Position numbers and translations under genes: made by a program
From: a virus
Virus record (IMG/VR): IMGVR_UViG_3300025853_000236
Span: 1-39,541 of that record
Direction: 5' to 3' (one strand)
Length of the DNA stretch: 39,541 nt
The notes under the pieces: model-generated
What the model was told of the DNA's origin: nothing
The model's input: the letters and a program-made list of their open reading frames with translations, nothing else
Databases searched by the model: none
Shown here: positions 31,909-39,541 of the stretch, one piece after another
Position numbering within the stretch: position 1 is the stretch's first letter
Layout of the letters: each line of letters opens with the position of its first letter

Positions 31909-32821
31909 ATATACCAAAGGGCTTGATTTTCAGCCTTCGACAATCGAAACTATTGACATGGCAATGTATAATTATCTAACAGGGCTAAATCTGCACAGTA
32001 GTACAAACAAAGGGTTTGTTCCGACTCCAATCATATGGGTTGGGGCAGAAAGAACATTTCAATTAAAAAATGATCTTACTCTAAGAGATAGCGAAGGGCT
32101 ACTGAACATCCCAGTCATAACAATCGAAAGAAAAGAAATGACAAGAGATCCAGCCAAGTCTCCATTACCAGCCAACATTCCCGACTACGGAATGGGAGGC
32201 TACATTCCAGTAAGAAGAAGGATTGTACAAGACAAGACGTCTAACTTCAAAGAAGCGCAGAACATAGAGAAGTTTGGAGGAAATGACGACGTAGGCATTT
32301 CAGAAGCCTTCTTAGCCAAAGGAAGAAAGTTCCCCAACAACATTAATCCTATGTTCGATACTCGTCCGGTTAATGCTAGAGAGAAAGTTGTATACGAGAC
32401 TGTCTATATTCCCGTACCTGTTTATATTAATGTAAAATACGAGATCCATATCAGAACAGAATATATGCAACAAATGAATCAATTGATTACGCCTTTTATA
32501 TCAGCAAACTCTAGATTAGGAAGAAATAGTAAATATTTTACTCTTGGGCATGACAATCATTTCTTTGAAGGATTTATTGATAACTCCTTCTCAAACGATA
32601 ACAATGCAGCCAAACTTGATGAAGAAGAAAGAATTTTCAATTCTACCATCAACGTAGATGTGCTCGGATATTTGGTAGGTGGCGGAGATAACGAGAATAG
32701 CAATATCTCTAAATCATATGAAAGCATTGTTGATGTTAAAGTCTCTAGAGAAAGAGTTGCACTATCAGACAAGCACGACAGAATAAACAAAACAGGGACT
32801 GATCCTTTTTATAAAGAATAA
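31898..32821 (+). CDS. Tail sheath stabiliser / tail terminator (gp15-like)
   Basis: The start is ATG 31898 (307 residues); an in-frame TTG extension to 31862 lies inside the gp14-like gene. Landmarks include IPVITIERKEMTRDP, VPVYINVKYEIHIRTEYMQQ, then MNQLITPFI, and NSTINVDVLGYLVGGG. These parallel the T4 gp15 segments (RINLHLVD, MIYELSIFTRYEDDM, VEQILPYF and EWSLTFEVNGWMYP) in order. gp15 caps the tail tube and sheath and joins the tail to the neck. T4 gp15 is 272 residues. AAGGAG precedes the start. Sheath and tube genes follow. Confidence 0.75.
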   Translation: MANRYTKGLDFQPSTIETIDMAMYNYLTGLNLHSSTNKGFVPTPIIWVGAERTFQLKNDLTLRDSEGLLNIPVITIERKEMTRDPAKSPLPANIPDYGMGGYIPVRRRIVQDKTSNFKEAQNIEKFGGNDDVGISEAFLAKGRKFPNNINPMFDTRPVNAREKVVYETVYIPVPVYINVKYEIHIRTEYMQQMNQLITPFISANSRLGRNSKYFTLGHDNHFFEGFIDNSFSNDNNAAKLDEEERIFNSTINVDVLGYLVGGGDNENSNISKSYESIVDVKVSRERVALSDKHDRINKTGTDPFYKE

Positions 32822-32860
32822 AACAATTTTTTCTTAAATTCCTTTGAGCAAAACAGTAAC

Positions 32861-32868
32861 TATTTACT
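32861..32868 (+). promoter_or_regulatory. Candidate late promoter (TATTTACT)
   Basis: AACTATTTACTATGAAA lies 52 bases before ATG 32921, sharing CTATTTACTATGAAA with the element before the tube gene. AACAGT (32852-32857) and ACTGTT (32897-32902) flank it, and AGTTTT/AAAACT (32874-32879/32888-32893) could fold in the leader RNA. Confidence 0.65.
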
Positions 32869-32920
32869 ATGAAAGTTTTTATATTATAAAACTAAGACTG
32901 TTAACAAAGGAGAAAATGAC

Positions 32921-35803
32921 ATGTCAATTGATAAATTTAGATTTGTATCTCCCGGTGTTCAGGTTGCTGAAATTGATCAATCTCGCAGAACTCGTCCCTC
33001 TGCTGAACCCGGCCCATTAATTATCGGACGATTTCAACGAGGCCCGACAATGCGCCCCGTTAAGGTAGACTCTCTGCAAGAATTATCAGAGATCTTTGGT
33101 GATCCAATCACAGGTAGAGAATCAGGTGACGTGTCTCGTAACGGAAACTTCTCTGCTCCTTCTTATGCCGCTTTTGCTGCCAATGCTTGGTTAGCTAATC
33201 AAGGTGGTGCAACTATTATGCGTCTAGTTGGAAAAGAATCAGAAAACGCCACAGAAGGCTCAGGTGAAGCTGGGTGGAATACTACCACTTCTGCTTCTGG
33301 GCAAGGTGGTGCTTGGGGACTTTGGATTGTTCCTTCTGGTACTTCTAAAGAAATGACTGGAACTCTTGGAGCTATTTTTTATTGTAAACAAAATGTAGGT
33401 GTCATTCTTTCTGGTACACTTGGAACTTCTAATAATGCTGGACAAGCATCTACAACTTATATCAAGTCCACAGATGGAAACTTTAAAGCAATTATTATGA
33501 GTGGATCTGATGCTTCTTCTTCGGCTCAAACTGCTAAAGAAACAAAATCATTTAATTTTGATCCTCAATCAAGACAATTTATTCGTAAAGTATTTAACAC
33601 TACTCCACATTTAACTAACGCTAATGTAACGCCTACTGCTGATCTTGAATCATATTGGCTTGGTGAGACGTTTGAAGATAATGTGATTCAGCTAGCTGCC
33701 GATCAATTATCTGGAACAGATTACTTTGCATTCACTGCACCTCTTATATCTGCTTCTGCTCACTACTCAGATCACACTATCGAAGCACAGCCTGCAAAGT
33801 CTGGCTGGGTTATTGCTCAAGATACTTCAACAGATTACGCTGCTTATAATCCTGCTAATATGCAAAAGTTGTTCCGATTTGTTTCTCTTGAAGAAGCAGA
33901 GTGGACTCAAAGAAACCTTAAGATCTCTATCAGAAACGTTCGCTTACCAAATGAAAACTCTGATGCAAATAAGTACGGCTCTTTCGACGTACAGATCCGT
34001 AAGATTGGAGACTCTGATGCTGCAGTTGAGCCTGTAGAATCATTCACTGGCTTGAACTTGAATCCTGCATCTCCAAATTATATTGCTGCTCGTATTGGTG
34101 ATCAATATGCAGAGTGGAGTGATACAGAAAAACGATATCGTTATTTTGGCGCACATCCTAATCTTTCTAAATATTTCCGTGTTGAAATGGCTTCTGCAGT
34201 TGACGAAGGTTCAATCACAGAAGAGCTTGTGCCATTTGGATTCTTTGGACTTCCAAAGCCTGCTTCTGTATCTGTTGAAGGTGATGGAACTGCTGGAGAC
34301 GGAGACAAGGCATTTATTTTAGAGCAGAGCTCGTCAGCATTTGTTGTTGATGGTGTTAATTTGGGTGCAAGAGGCACTGGAGCACTAAAGACTTCAGGGA
34401 CAATGTCTAACATCACTGCTTCATTTGAATGGCCGGCTCCTAAGTTGGTTGGTTCTTCATCTGCTGGATACCTTTCAGATCCTACTGATCGTTACTTTGG
34501 AATTGATCTTTCAAGACAAGGCAACAATCAATTCGATCAATCACTTCACGATCTCTTTAAAGCAAGAGGGGGTGGATTATCAACTGAAAACTGGGACACT
34601 ACTGGAGATATGGAATATTCTCAACACTTCTCATTGGATGACGTTTCTGGCGCTCTTAATCCTAGCATCCCTGAGACTGGATTTATTTATAAAGCAGGTT
34701 CTCGTGCTGATGGGAAATCTTGGACTAAGATTTCAGGTGCTGCAGAACTTATCTCCGCTGGTTATGATAAATTCACAATGCCTGTTTATGGTGGTTTCGA
34801 CGGAATGGATATCCAAGAAATGGAACCATTGGTTAATAACACACTTGTATCTGGCAAGACTAAAGAAAACTCATACGAAAAGAATACCCTTATGAGAGCA
34901 ATTGACACAGTTGCAGATCCTGAGTTGGTAGATATGAATCTTCTTGTTATGCCGGGTATCTGGGAGCGTGGAATCACAGATCACATGATCAACACTTGTG
35001 AAAGACGTAGAGATGCTATGGCAATCATTGACATCGAACATGCTTATACTCCACGTCACGAAAGTGCAGAGCCTTCAGAATCTGGCAGAAACGGTGTTTC
35101 TAGTGGAAATAAAGTATCTACTGCAGTTAATAAAGTTCGCCAACAAGGTTACAACTCTTCTTACGCTGCTTGTTATTACCCTTGGGTTCAGGTTCGTGCT
35201 CCAATCTCTGGTATGCCTACTTGGGCGCCTCCTTCAGTCGTGGCTCTTGGTGCTATGTCTTACGGACAAGCAACTCAAGCAGTTTGGTTTGCTCCTGCAG
35301 GCTTTACTAGAGGTGGTTTGTCAGAAGGACGTGGTGGATTGCCAGTAGTTGGCGTTTCTCAGCGATTGTCTTCTAAAGAACGTGATTCTTTGTATGAAAA
35401 CAACATCAACCCAATTGCTCAATTCCCAGCAGAAGGTATCGTAATCTTTGGACAAAAGACATTACAAGCAACTCCTTCGGCATTGGATCGTATCAATGTT
35501 CGTCGCTTGATGATCTACATCAAGAAGAGAATCTCTAGAATTGCTGCTACCTTGTTGTTCGAGCCAAATGTATCTGCTACTTGGGCTAGATTCACTTCTC
35601 AGGTTGCTCCTTTCTTGGATTCTATCAAGACTGGATTTGGTTTGGAAGATTTCAAAGTTGTTTTGGATTCATCTACTACAACTGCAGATCTTATTGATCG
35701 CAATACAATGTACGCTAAAATCTATGTTAAGCCAACTAAAGCAGTTGAGTTTATCGCCATTGACTTTATCGTAACTAACCAAGGCGCATCTTTTGATGAC
35801 TAA
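32921..35803 (+). CDS. Tail sheath protein (gp18-like)
   Basis: The 960-residue protein begins with the sheath hallmark FVSPGVQVAEIDQSRRTRPS, then GPLIIGRFQRGP and AFAANAWLANQGGATIMRLV. The C-terminal assembly domain is clear from about residue 700: MPGIWERGITDHMI, WAPPSVVALGAMSYG, INVRRLMIYIKKRISRIAAT, and a final segment with WARFTSQVAPFLDSI. Subunits form the contractile cylinder around the tube. T4 gp18 is 659 residues, so about 300 residues are inserted in the middle (about 100-600), probably surface domains. AGGAG is the ribosome site. Confidence 0.95.
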   Translation: MSIDKFRFVSPGVQVAEIDQSRRTRPSAEPGPLIIGRFQRGPTMRPVKVDSLQELSEIFGDPITGRESGDVSRNGNFSAPSYAAFAANAWLANQGGATIMRLVGKESENATEGSGEAGWNTTTSASGQGGAWGLWIVPSGTSKEMTGTLGAIFYCKQNVGVILSGTLGTSNNAGQASTTYIKSTDGNFKAIIMSGSDASSSAQTAKETKSFNFDPQSRQFIRKVFNTTPHLTNANVTPTADLESYWLGETFEDNVIQLAADQLSGTDYFAFTAPLISASAHYSDHTIEAQPAKSGWVIAQDTSTDYAAYNPANMQKLFRFVSLEEAEWTQRNLKISIRNVRLPNENSDANKYGSFDVQIRKIGDSDAAVEPVESFTGLNLNPASPNYIAARIGDQYAEWSDTEKRYRYFGAHPNLSKYFRVEMASAVDEGSITEELVPFGFFGLPKPASVSVEGDGTAGDGDKAFILEQSSSAFVVDGVNLGARGTGALKTSGTMSNITASFEWPAPKLVGSSSAGYLSDPTDRYFGIDLSRQGNNQFDQSLHDLFKARGGGLSTENWDTTGDMEYSQHFSLDDVSGALNPSIPETGFIYKAGSRADGKSWTKISGAAELISAGYDKFTMPVYGGFDGMDIQEMEPLVNNTLVSGKTKENSYEKNTLMRAIDTVADPELVDMNLLVMPGIWERGITDHMINTCERRRDAMAIIDIEHAYTPRHESAEPSESGRNGVSSGNKVSTAVNKVRQQGYNSSYAACYYPWVQVRAPISGMPTWAPPSVVALGAMSYGQATQAVWFAPAGFTRGGLSEGRGGLPVVGVSQRLSSKERDSLYENNINPIAQFPAEGIVIFGQKTLQATPSALDRINVRRLMIYIKKRISRIAATLLFEPNVSATWARFTSQVAPFLDSIKTGFGLEDFKVVLDSSTTTADLIDRNTMYAKIYVKPTKAVEFIAIDFIVTNQGASFDD

Positions 35804-35812
35804 AAAATAATT

Positions 35813-35851
35813 ATGGTGGGAGTATCAGTCGTTTACTTTTACTCCCACTAT
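35813..35851 (+). terminator. Hairpin after the sheath gene, possible terminator
   Basis: ATGGTGGGAGTA (35813-35824) pairs with TACTCCCACTAT (35840-35851) along 12 positions with one G-U. No strong U-run follows, so it may be an imperfect terminator or an RNA 3' end stabiliser. Its right arm overlaps the next late promoter-like element. Confidence 0.55.
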
Positions 35852-35856
35852 TTACT
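35849..35856 (+). promoter_or_regulatory. Candidate late promoter (TATTTACT)
   Basis: CACTATTTACTATGAAAC lies 30 bases before ATG 35887 and overlaps the right arm of the hairpin. CGGAGGA is the ribosome site. Confidence 0.65.
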
Positions 35857-35886
35857 ATGAAACTAATTTATTCGGAGGAATTATAA

Positions 35887-36588
35887 ATGGCTTTTTGGAA
35901 TGACAAAATCGTAGAACCTAAACGTAAGTTTAGATGGTTACTGAGTATTAATGGTATCCCTTCTTGGACTATTAAGAAAGTAAATCGCCCAACATATGAG
36001 ATCGCAGAGGCGGAGCATAAGTTTATTAATCACACTTTCTATTTTCCGGGACGTGTAACTTATAATACTGTGTCTTTTACCATTGTCGATACTTCTTCAC
36101 CTGATGCCGCTGAAACACTTAAGCAAATGCTTTATGCTGGTGGCTACGCTCTTCCTAAAGATGAGTTGGCTGCAACCCAGACTTTAACCAAGAATGGTGC
36201 TGTATCTGCTCTTGGAACAGTTAACATCGAATTGCTTGGCGGTGGTGGTGCTGACTCTCAGCCTAACACAAGAACTGCTGGTTTCGGTGCTGGTACCGGT
36301 AGAGTTGCTAACAGTGGAAACAATGGTTACAATGATGAAGGAACTGTATTGGAAAAGTGGACTCTTCACAATGCTTGGATCAAGAAAATTGAATTCAGTG
36401 AACTTGATTATGAAGGTGATGATCTCACAGAGGTAACTGTTGAACTTCGTTATGACTACGCAGAATTGAATGACACTAAAGTTGGTGCTATTTTCGGAAC
36501 TCTTGATACTTCTGCAGATCGTGAGCCAAGCGGCTTGAACGGACAGTATGAAGTACCATTCGGTAATGTACCTGAGCGTCAAGACTAA
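35887..36588 (+). CDS. Tail tube protein (gp19-like)
   Basis: The 233-residue protein has tube-family features: a start with RKFRWLLSINGIPSWTIKKV, then RPTYEIAEAEHKFINHTFYF, PGRVTYNTVSFTIVD, and near the end DLTEVTVELRYDYAEL. Hexamers stack to form the inner tube through which DNA passes. T4 gp19 is 163 residues; the extra part lies in the middle as a Gly/Asn-rich loop (about 110-150). It directly follows the sheath gene, as in T4, and uses a separate late promoter, as expected for a protein needed in high copy number. Confidence 0.9.
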   Translation: MAFWNDKIVEPKRKFRWLLSINGIPSWTIKKVNRPTYEIAEAEHKFINHTFYFPGRVTYNTVSFTIVDTSSPDAAETLKQMLYAGGYALPKDELAATQTLTKNGAVSALGTVNIELLGGGGADSQPNTRTAGFGAGTGRVANSGNNGYNDEGTVLEKWTLHNAWIKKIEFSELDYEGDDLTEVTVELRYDYAELNDTKVGAIFGTLDTSADREPSGLNGQYEVPFGNVPERQD

Positions 36589-36612
36589 TAACTTATTCTC
36601 TTTGGAGGTTTA

Positions 36613-37488
36613 ATGAGAAATAACGATGAGAGAACTGGGGCTGTTGAACAACCTAACAGCCCTGCCCCTTCTCTACCACAACCGGGGCAAATGGGACTTA
36701 ACTTTGTATCACCAACAGAGTTTGTTGAGATCCCATCTAAAGGTAAATTCTATCCGTCTGGACATCCTCTTCATGGTGTAGAAGCAGTTGAAATCAGACA
36801 CATGACAGCAAAAGAAGAAGATATCTTATCTTCAAAGACTCTGCTTAAGCAGGGCGTTGCTATTGATAGGTTCTTGGAATCTGTTTTGGTTGATAAGCGA
36901 ATCACTACAGATCAGTTGCTTGTAGGGGACAAGAATGCCCTTATTATCGCTGCAAGGATCTCTGGCTATGGTAATGACTACCAAGCAGCAGTTGGATGCC
37001 CTAATTGCGGTTCTCAGAACAAATGCGAGGTTGATTTGCTTGAAGCCAGAAACACTTATGCTGGTGCATTTGATGAATCTCATGAAGGCATTGCCCCTGA
37101 AGGAATCAAAGGCCCAAATGCTTCTGGATTCTATGAGATCACACTTCCGGCTACTAAGGCTGTCTTTGAAGTTAGAATGATGTCTGGTAGAGAAGAGAAA
37201 GCATTTGCCAAGCGTTTAGAACAAAGAAAGAAAAGAAAACAATCAGAAGCTATGCTTACAGATCAATTCAAGACTTTCACAGTTTCTATCAATGGCGTAG
37301 GTGACTTAAAACAAGTATTCAGATTTATTGATAATCTACCTGTTCGAGATTCAAGATTTTTGAGACAAGCATATGCTAAAATCTCCCCAGCACTTAACTT
37401 AAAACACGATTTCCAGTGTACAGAGTGTGGGCATGAACAGGAGGTTGAAGTGCCTATTACGGCACAGTTTTTTTGGCCTGACGCCTGA
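36613..37488 (+). CDS. Baseplate/tail assembly protein (T4 gp26-type)
   Basis: The 291-residue protein matches my memory of the T4-type baseplate family of gp26: FVEIPSKGKFYPSGHPLHG at 37-55, EIRHMTAKEEDILSSKTLLK at about 60-79, and GVAIDRFLESVLVDKRI at 81-97. Two cysteine pairs (CPNC at 129-132 with Cys138, and CTEC at about 269-272) should bind zinc. It ends AQFFWPDA. It sits between the tube and tape-measure genes, the usual place of tail assembly chaperones in many tailed phages. A run of seven T (37468-37474) near its end could allow a shift into the next frame. GGAGG is the ribosome site. Confidence 0.7.
   Translation: MRNNDERTGAVEQPNSPAPSLPQPGQMGLNFVSPTEFVEIPSKGKFYPSGHPLHGVEAVEIRHMTAKEEDILSSKTLLKQGVAIDRFLESVLVDKRITTDQLLVGDKNALIIAARISGYGNDYQAAVGCPNCGSQNKCEVDLLEARNTYAGAFDESHEGIAPEGIKGPNASGFYEITLPATKAVFEVRMMSGREEKAFAKRLEQRKKRKQSEAMLTDQFKTFTVSINGVGDLKQVFRFIDNLPVRDSRFLRQAYAKISPALNLKHDFQCTECGHEQEVEVPITAQFFWPDA
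37468..37474 (+). other. T7 run, candidate frameshift site
   Basis: CAG TTT TTT TGG lies 12 bases before the stop of the gp26-type gene. A +1 or -2 shift here would continue as FFGLTPEFMEQV into the 58-residue frame at 37493. It could also be a sequencing or replication-prone homopolymer. Confidence 0.4.
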
Positions 37489-37492
37489 GTTT

Positions 37493-37669
37493 ATGGAACA
37501 AGTTTATGAACAGTTCTTCTTGATGAAATATTATGGAGGATGGAGTTTCATAGAGGCGTATAATTTACCTGTTGCTCTTAGGACTTGGTTTATTGAGAGG
37601 TTATCGAAACAGATCAAGGACGAAGCAGAGGCAAACAAAAAGGCTATGCAAAAAGCCAAAAGGAAGTAA
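37493..37669 (+). CDS. Small helical protein, possible tape-measure chaperone extension
   Basis: From ATG 37493 the product is 58 residues (MEQVYEQFFLMKYYGGWSFI, then EAYNLPVALRTWFIERL and a Lys/Ala-rich end). The frame is open further upstream through the end of the gp26-type gene, starting at ATG 37427. ATG 37493 lies 4 bases after the upstream stop and has no Shine-Dalgarno, so it is made by stop-start coupling or by frameshift fusion. Its place between tube and tape-measure genes matches the T-type part of G/GT tail chaperones. The pattern of bulky aromatic residues, LP and WFIERL also occurs in small proteins of that position in other phages, as far as I recall. Confidence 0.6.
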   Translation: MEQVYEQFFLMKYYGGWSFIEAYNLPVALRTWFIERLSKQIKDEAEANKKAMQKAKRK

Positions 37670-37699
37670 AGCGGAGATGAAAGTCTCTGCTTTCTTTGT
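37668..37699 (+). terminator. Intrinsic terminator
   Basis: AGCGGAGA (37670-37677) pairs with TCTCTGCT (37684-37691), with one G-U, around TGAAAG, followed by the T-rich TTCTTTG. It overlaps the stop of the 58-residue gene and is followed by a late promoter-like element. Confidence 0.65.
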
Positions 37700-37707
37700 A
37701 TATACAC

Positions 37708-37715
37708 TATTTATG
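37708..37715 (+). promoter_or_regulatory. Candidate late promoter (TATTTATG)
   Basis: CACTATTTATGATAAGG lies 17 bases before ATG 37733, right after a terminator. It would drive the tape-measure unit. Confidence 0.6.
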
Positions 37716-37732
37716 ATAAGGAATTTTGGGCT

Positions 37733-38041
37733 ATGGATAAATTTGAATTTGACTTCTCTAAGAAACTAAACGAAGGTTTTATTGGAACATTTGGTATTAC
37801 TCTTAAGCAACTTATGAAAAAGATGTTTGGAGGAGAGCAAGTACCAATTATTGTTAAAGGATCTCCCAGAGAGATCAGGGCATTTGCCAAAGCAATGGTT
37901 AGAGAAAAAGATTACTACAAGACATATAAGAAGTATGGACTTGACAACCCAAAGACATATCGTTCAAAGTATCGCCTTAAGCGAGCAATACACGATTTTG
38001 AAAGAAAGACGGGCATGAAGTGGCCGCTTAAGTTTAGATAA
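37733..38041 (+). CDS. Hypothetical basic protein before tape measure
   Basis: The 102-residue protein is not recognised. It has an N-terminal segment with FDFSKKLNEGFIGTFGITLK (containing an L-N-E site at 12-14), a short alpha/beta part (VPIIVKGSPREIRAFAKAMV), and a strongly basic C-terminal half (KTYRSKYRLKRAIHDFERKT) ending PLKFR. Net charge is high and positive. It is the first gene of a new transcript and precedes the tape-measure gene by 14 bases, so a role in tail assembly or as a minor tail protein is plausible by position only. AAGGAA precedes the start at long spacing. Confidence 0.55.
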   Translation: MDKFEFDFSKKLNEGFIGTFGITLKQLMKKMFGGEQVPIIVKGSPREIRAFAKAMVREKDYYKTYKKYGLDNPKTYRSKYRLKRAIHDFERKTGMKWPLKFR

Positions 38042-38055
38042 GGGGATATTCTAGA

Positions 38056-39541
38056 ATGCTACAACAACTACAGGCACATTTAAAAACTCTACAAGATACT
38101 GGAGCTCCTGATGAGCAAATAAAGCAAGTCAAAGACTTGATCAAAGCTGAGAAGGAAAGGCAAAAACAAGTCGGCAGTATTGCGGATGCTGAAATGGAAC
38201 AGCTCCGAACCGAGCAATTGTCTGGCATCAATAGGCATCTCAAAGAATTAGAAAACATCCAACAAGGATTCAATTTAGCAGAAAAAGCGATACTAGAGAA
38301 AAGAAACGCTCAAAAGACTGCCGCTGGAAGAGAATATTACAACCAGCAATTGATCGAACTCGAAAGAGAGAAAAAAGTATATGATCTTAGAGTGCAGAGC
38401 GCTAAAGATGTCAATGAGTGGTTCAAGAACAAAGGATTTGTGACTGATTTTACTGCCTCTAAGACTGGAAGATTTTTGTCAGATATGGAAGGAGCTTTCA
38501 CTGCTATAGGGGCAACAATGGCTTCTGCCTTGAAACCAGCAAACCTTTTTGCCGCCGGAATGGATCAGATGATTGCTGCTACAAAACAACTATTCACCGA
38601 CTTTGATTCTGCTCAAGCATCTCTCTCTAGAGTAACAGCTACAACTGGTGAATACAATGATATGCTGTACGATCTTCAAGAATCTAATAAAACATTTGGT
38701 GTTGATTCAAAGATCGCAGGGGAAGCAATTGGTAACCTTCATAATGAATTGTCGACATTTAATCAAATGTCTTCTGCAACTCAGGGAATGCTGTCAGAAA
38801 CAACAGCAAGGATGAACGTATTAGGTGTTTCTACGAGCGTAGGAGCCAAGCAGTTCGATAATATGATTCAAGGTATGGGTATGACTGCTACAATGGCTAA
38901 CGATGCTTCTATGGAGCTTGTAGCGCTTGGAGATGCTATTGGAATGGCAGCATCTCAAATATCAGATGGATTCAACGCAGCAGCCTCAGAATTGGCTAAA
39001 TACGGCTCTGATGCTATTGATGTATTCAAGGGACTGGCAAGTGCTGCAAAAGCGACAGGAATTGAAATGTCGTCTCTTATGAGTATCACAAAGCAGTATG
39101 ACACATTTGAAGGAGCAGCACAGGGAGCAGGAAAGTTAAATGCTATCTTGGGCGGCGGTGTTGTTAATTCAATGGATTTGCTGAACGCTACTGAAGAAGA
39201 GCGAATAAGGCTCTTGATCCAGTCAATGCAATTATCAGGCAAGAACTTTGAATCATTAAATAGATTTGAGAAGCAAGCCATTGCGTCCGCTGCTGGAATC
39301 TCTGATATGACAGAAGCGAATAAGTTATTCAGTATGTCACTGTCTGCTTATGATGAAATGCAAACTAAAGGATCAGAGGCTAATGCTGAAGCAGCCCTTA
39401 TGGAAGAAAGAGCACAGGCAGTACAGACACTATCTGAAAAATTAAAAATGATTGGACAGTCATTTGCAATTGCATTTATGCCTGTGTTGGAGTTTATGCA
39501 CGGATTTGCCAACATGATCTTGATGATCAATGATATGACAG
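38056..39541 (+). CDS. Tape measure protein, N-terminal part (3' end outside window)
   Basis: From ATG 38056 (AGGGGAT upstream) the frame stays open to the last base, giving 495 residues so far. It starts MLQQLQAHLKTLQDTGAPDE and is helical: a coiled-coil N-terminus (about 1-115), then Ala/Ser/Met-rich amphipathic helices such as LSRVTATTGEYNDMLYDLQE, AGEAIGNLHNELSTF and AVQTLSEKLKMIGQSFAIAF. FMPVLEFMHGFANMILMIND is the hydrophobic segment typical of tape measures just before the window edge. Such proteins set tail length and are ejected into the host. T4 gp29 is 590 residues; this one could be similar or longer. Position after tube and chaperone genes supports the call. Confidence 0.8.
   Translation, partial: MLQQLQAHLKTLQDTGAPDEQIKQVKDLIKAEKERQKQVGSIADAEMEQLRTEQLSGINRHLKELENIQQGFNLAEKAILEKRNAQKTAAGREYYNQQLIELEREKKVYDLRVQSAKDVNEWFKNKGFVTDFTASKTGRFLSDMEGAFTAIGATMASALKPANLFAAGMDQMIAATKQLFTDFDSAQASLSRVTATTGEYNDMLYDLQESNKTFGVDSKIAGEAIGNLHNELSTFNQMSSATQGMLSETTARMNVLGVSTSVGAKQFDNMIQGMGMTATMANDASMELVALGDAIGMAASQISDGFNAAASELAKYGSDAIDVFKGLASAAKATGIEMSSLMSITKQYDTFEGAAQGAGKLNAILGGGVVNSMDLLNATEEERIRLLIQSMQLSGKNFESLNRFEKQAIASAAGISDMTEANKLFSMSLSAYDEMQTKGSEANAEAALMEERAQAVQTLSEKLKMIGQSFAIAFMPVLEFMHGFANMILMINDMT

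Noticed and set aside
1-39541. tRNA genes, CRISPR arrays, insertion sequences, integrase or attachment sites
   Set aside because: Gaps between genes are under about 115 bases, none shows a cloverleaf or regularly spaced repeats, and no transposase or integrase motif was seen in any frame.

Overview
The window is one arm of a T4-like (contractile-tailed) bacteriophage genome. It holds about 45 tightly packed genes, all on the + strand, many joined by TAATG or ATGA stop/start overlaps. Recognisable T4-type head and tail genes (terminase gp17, portal gp20, prohead protease gp21, scaffold gp22, major capsid gp23, neck gp13/gp14/gp15, sheath gp18, tube gp19, a gp26-type baseplate/chaperone protein, tape measure) place it among T4-like myoviruses. 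The gene order differs from T4 and most of the remaining genes are not recognisable by eye. AT-rich composition, a phage-encoded ribosomal protein bS21 and the style of the structural proteins recall marine or freshwater T4-like phages. Strong GGAGG-type Shine-Dalgarno sites mean the host uses SD-led initiation. The host cannot be named from the sequence.

Layout. 1-2176: two structural proteins with homologous C-termini flank a J-domain protein. 2184-6838: DNA metabolism, comprising a RuvC-like resolvase, a DnaG-type primase and one 1052-residue polypeptide carrying both the Mre11/SbcD (gp47) nuclease and the Rad50/SbcC (gp46) ATPase. 6847-8780: small membrane proteins that look like a holin/spanin-type set, a zinc-binding protein and an unknown. 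8780-12320: terminase and portal. 12317-17790: unknown or internal-head-type proteins around the prohead protease; several share a short N-terminal leader ending in an L/I-x-E site, suggesting capsid targeting and cleavage by the phage protease. 17822-26746: a roughly 9 kb cassette of fibre/adhesin-like structural proteins that also contains bS21, inserted between gp21 and gp22. 26812-30069: scaffold, major capsid protein and a small Lys/Ala-rich protein. 30117-39541: neck, sheath, tube, gp26-type protein with a possible frameshift extension, and the start of the tape measure protein, which is cut by the window end.

Regulation. Eleven intergenic sites carry a TATTTA(T/C) element 17-52 bases before a start codon. 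This looks like a variant of the T4 late promoter (TATAAATA). Three factor-independent-type terminators sit immediately upstream of such elements. At two genes (18544 and the major capsid gene) an inverted repeat spans the promoter and the translation start, so that only read-through RNA would carry both arms. This resembles the arrangement at T4 genes e, soc and 49.

The most unusual points are the bS21 homologue, the leader-bearing protein set, the Mre11-Rad50 fusion, the T7 run where the gp26-type gene could shift into the next frame, and a GLEYA/PA14-like lectin candidate. No tRNA, CRISPR, insertion sequence, integrase or minus-strand gene was found, and no gap between genes exceeds 300 bases.
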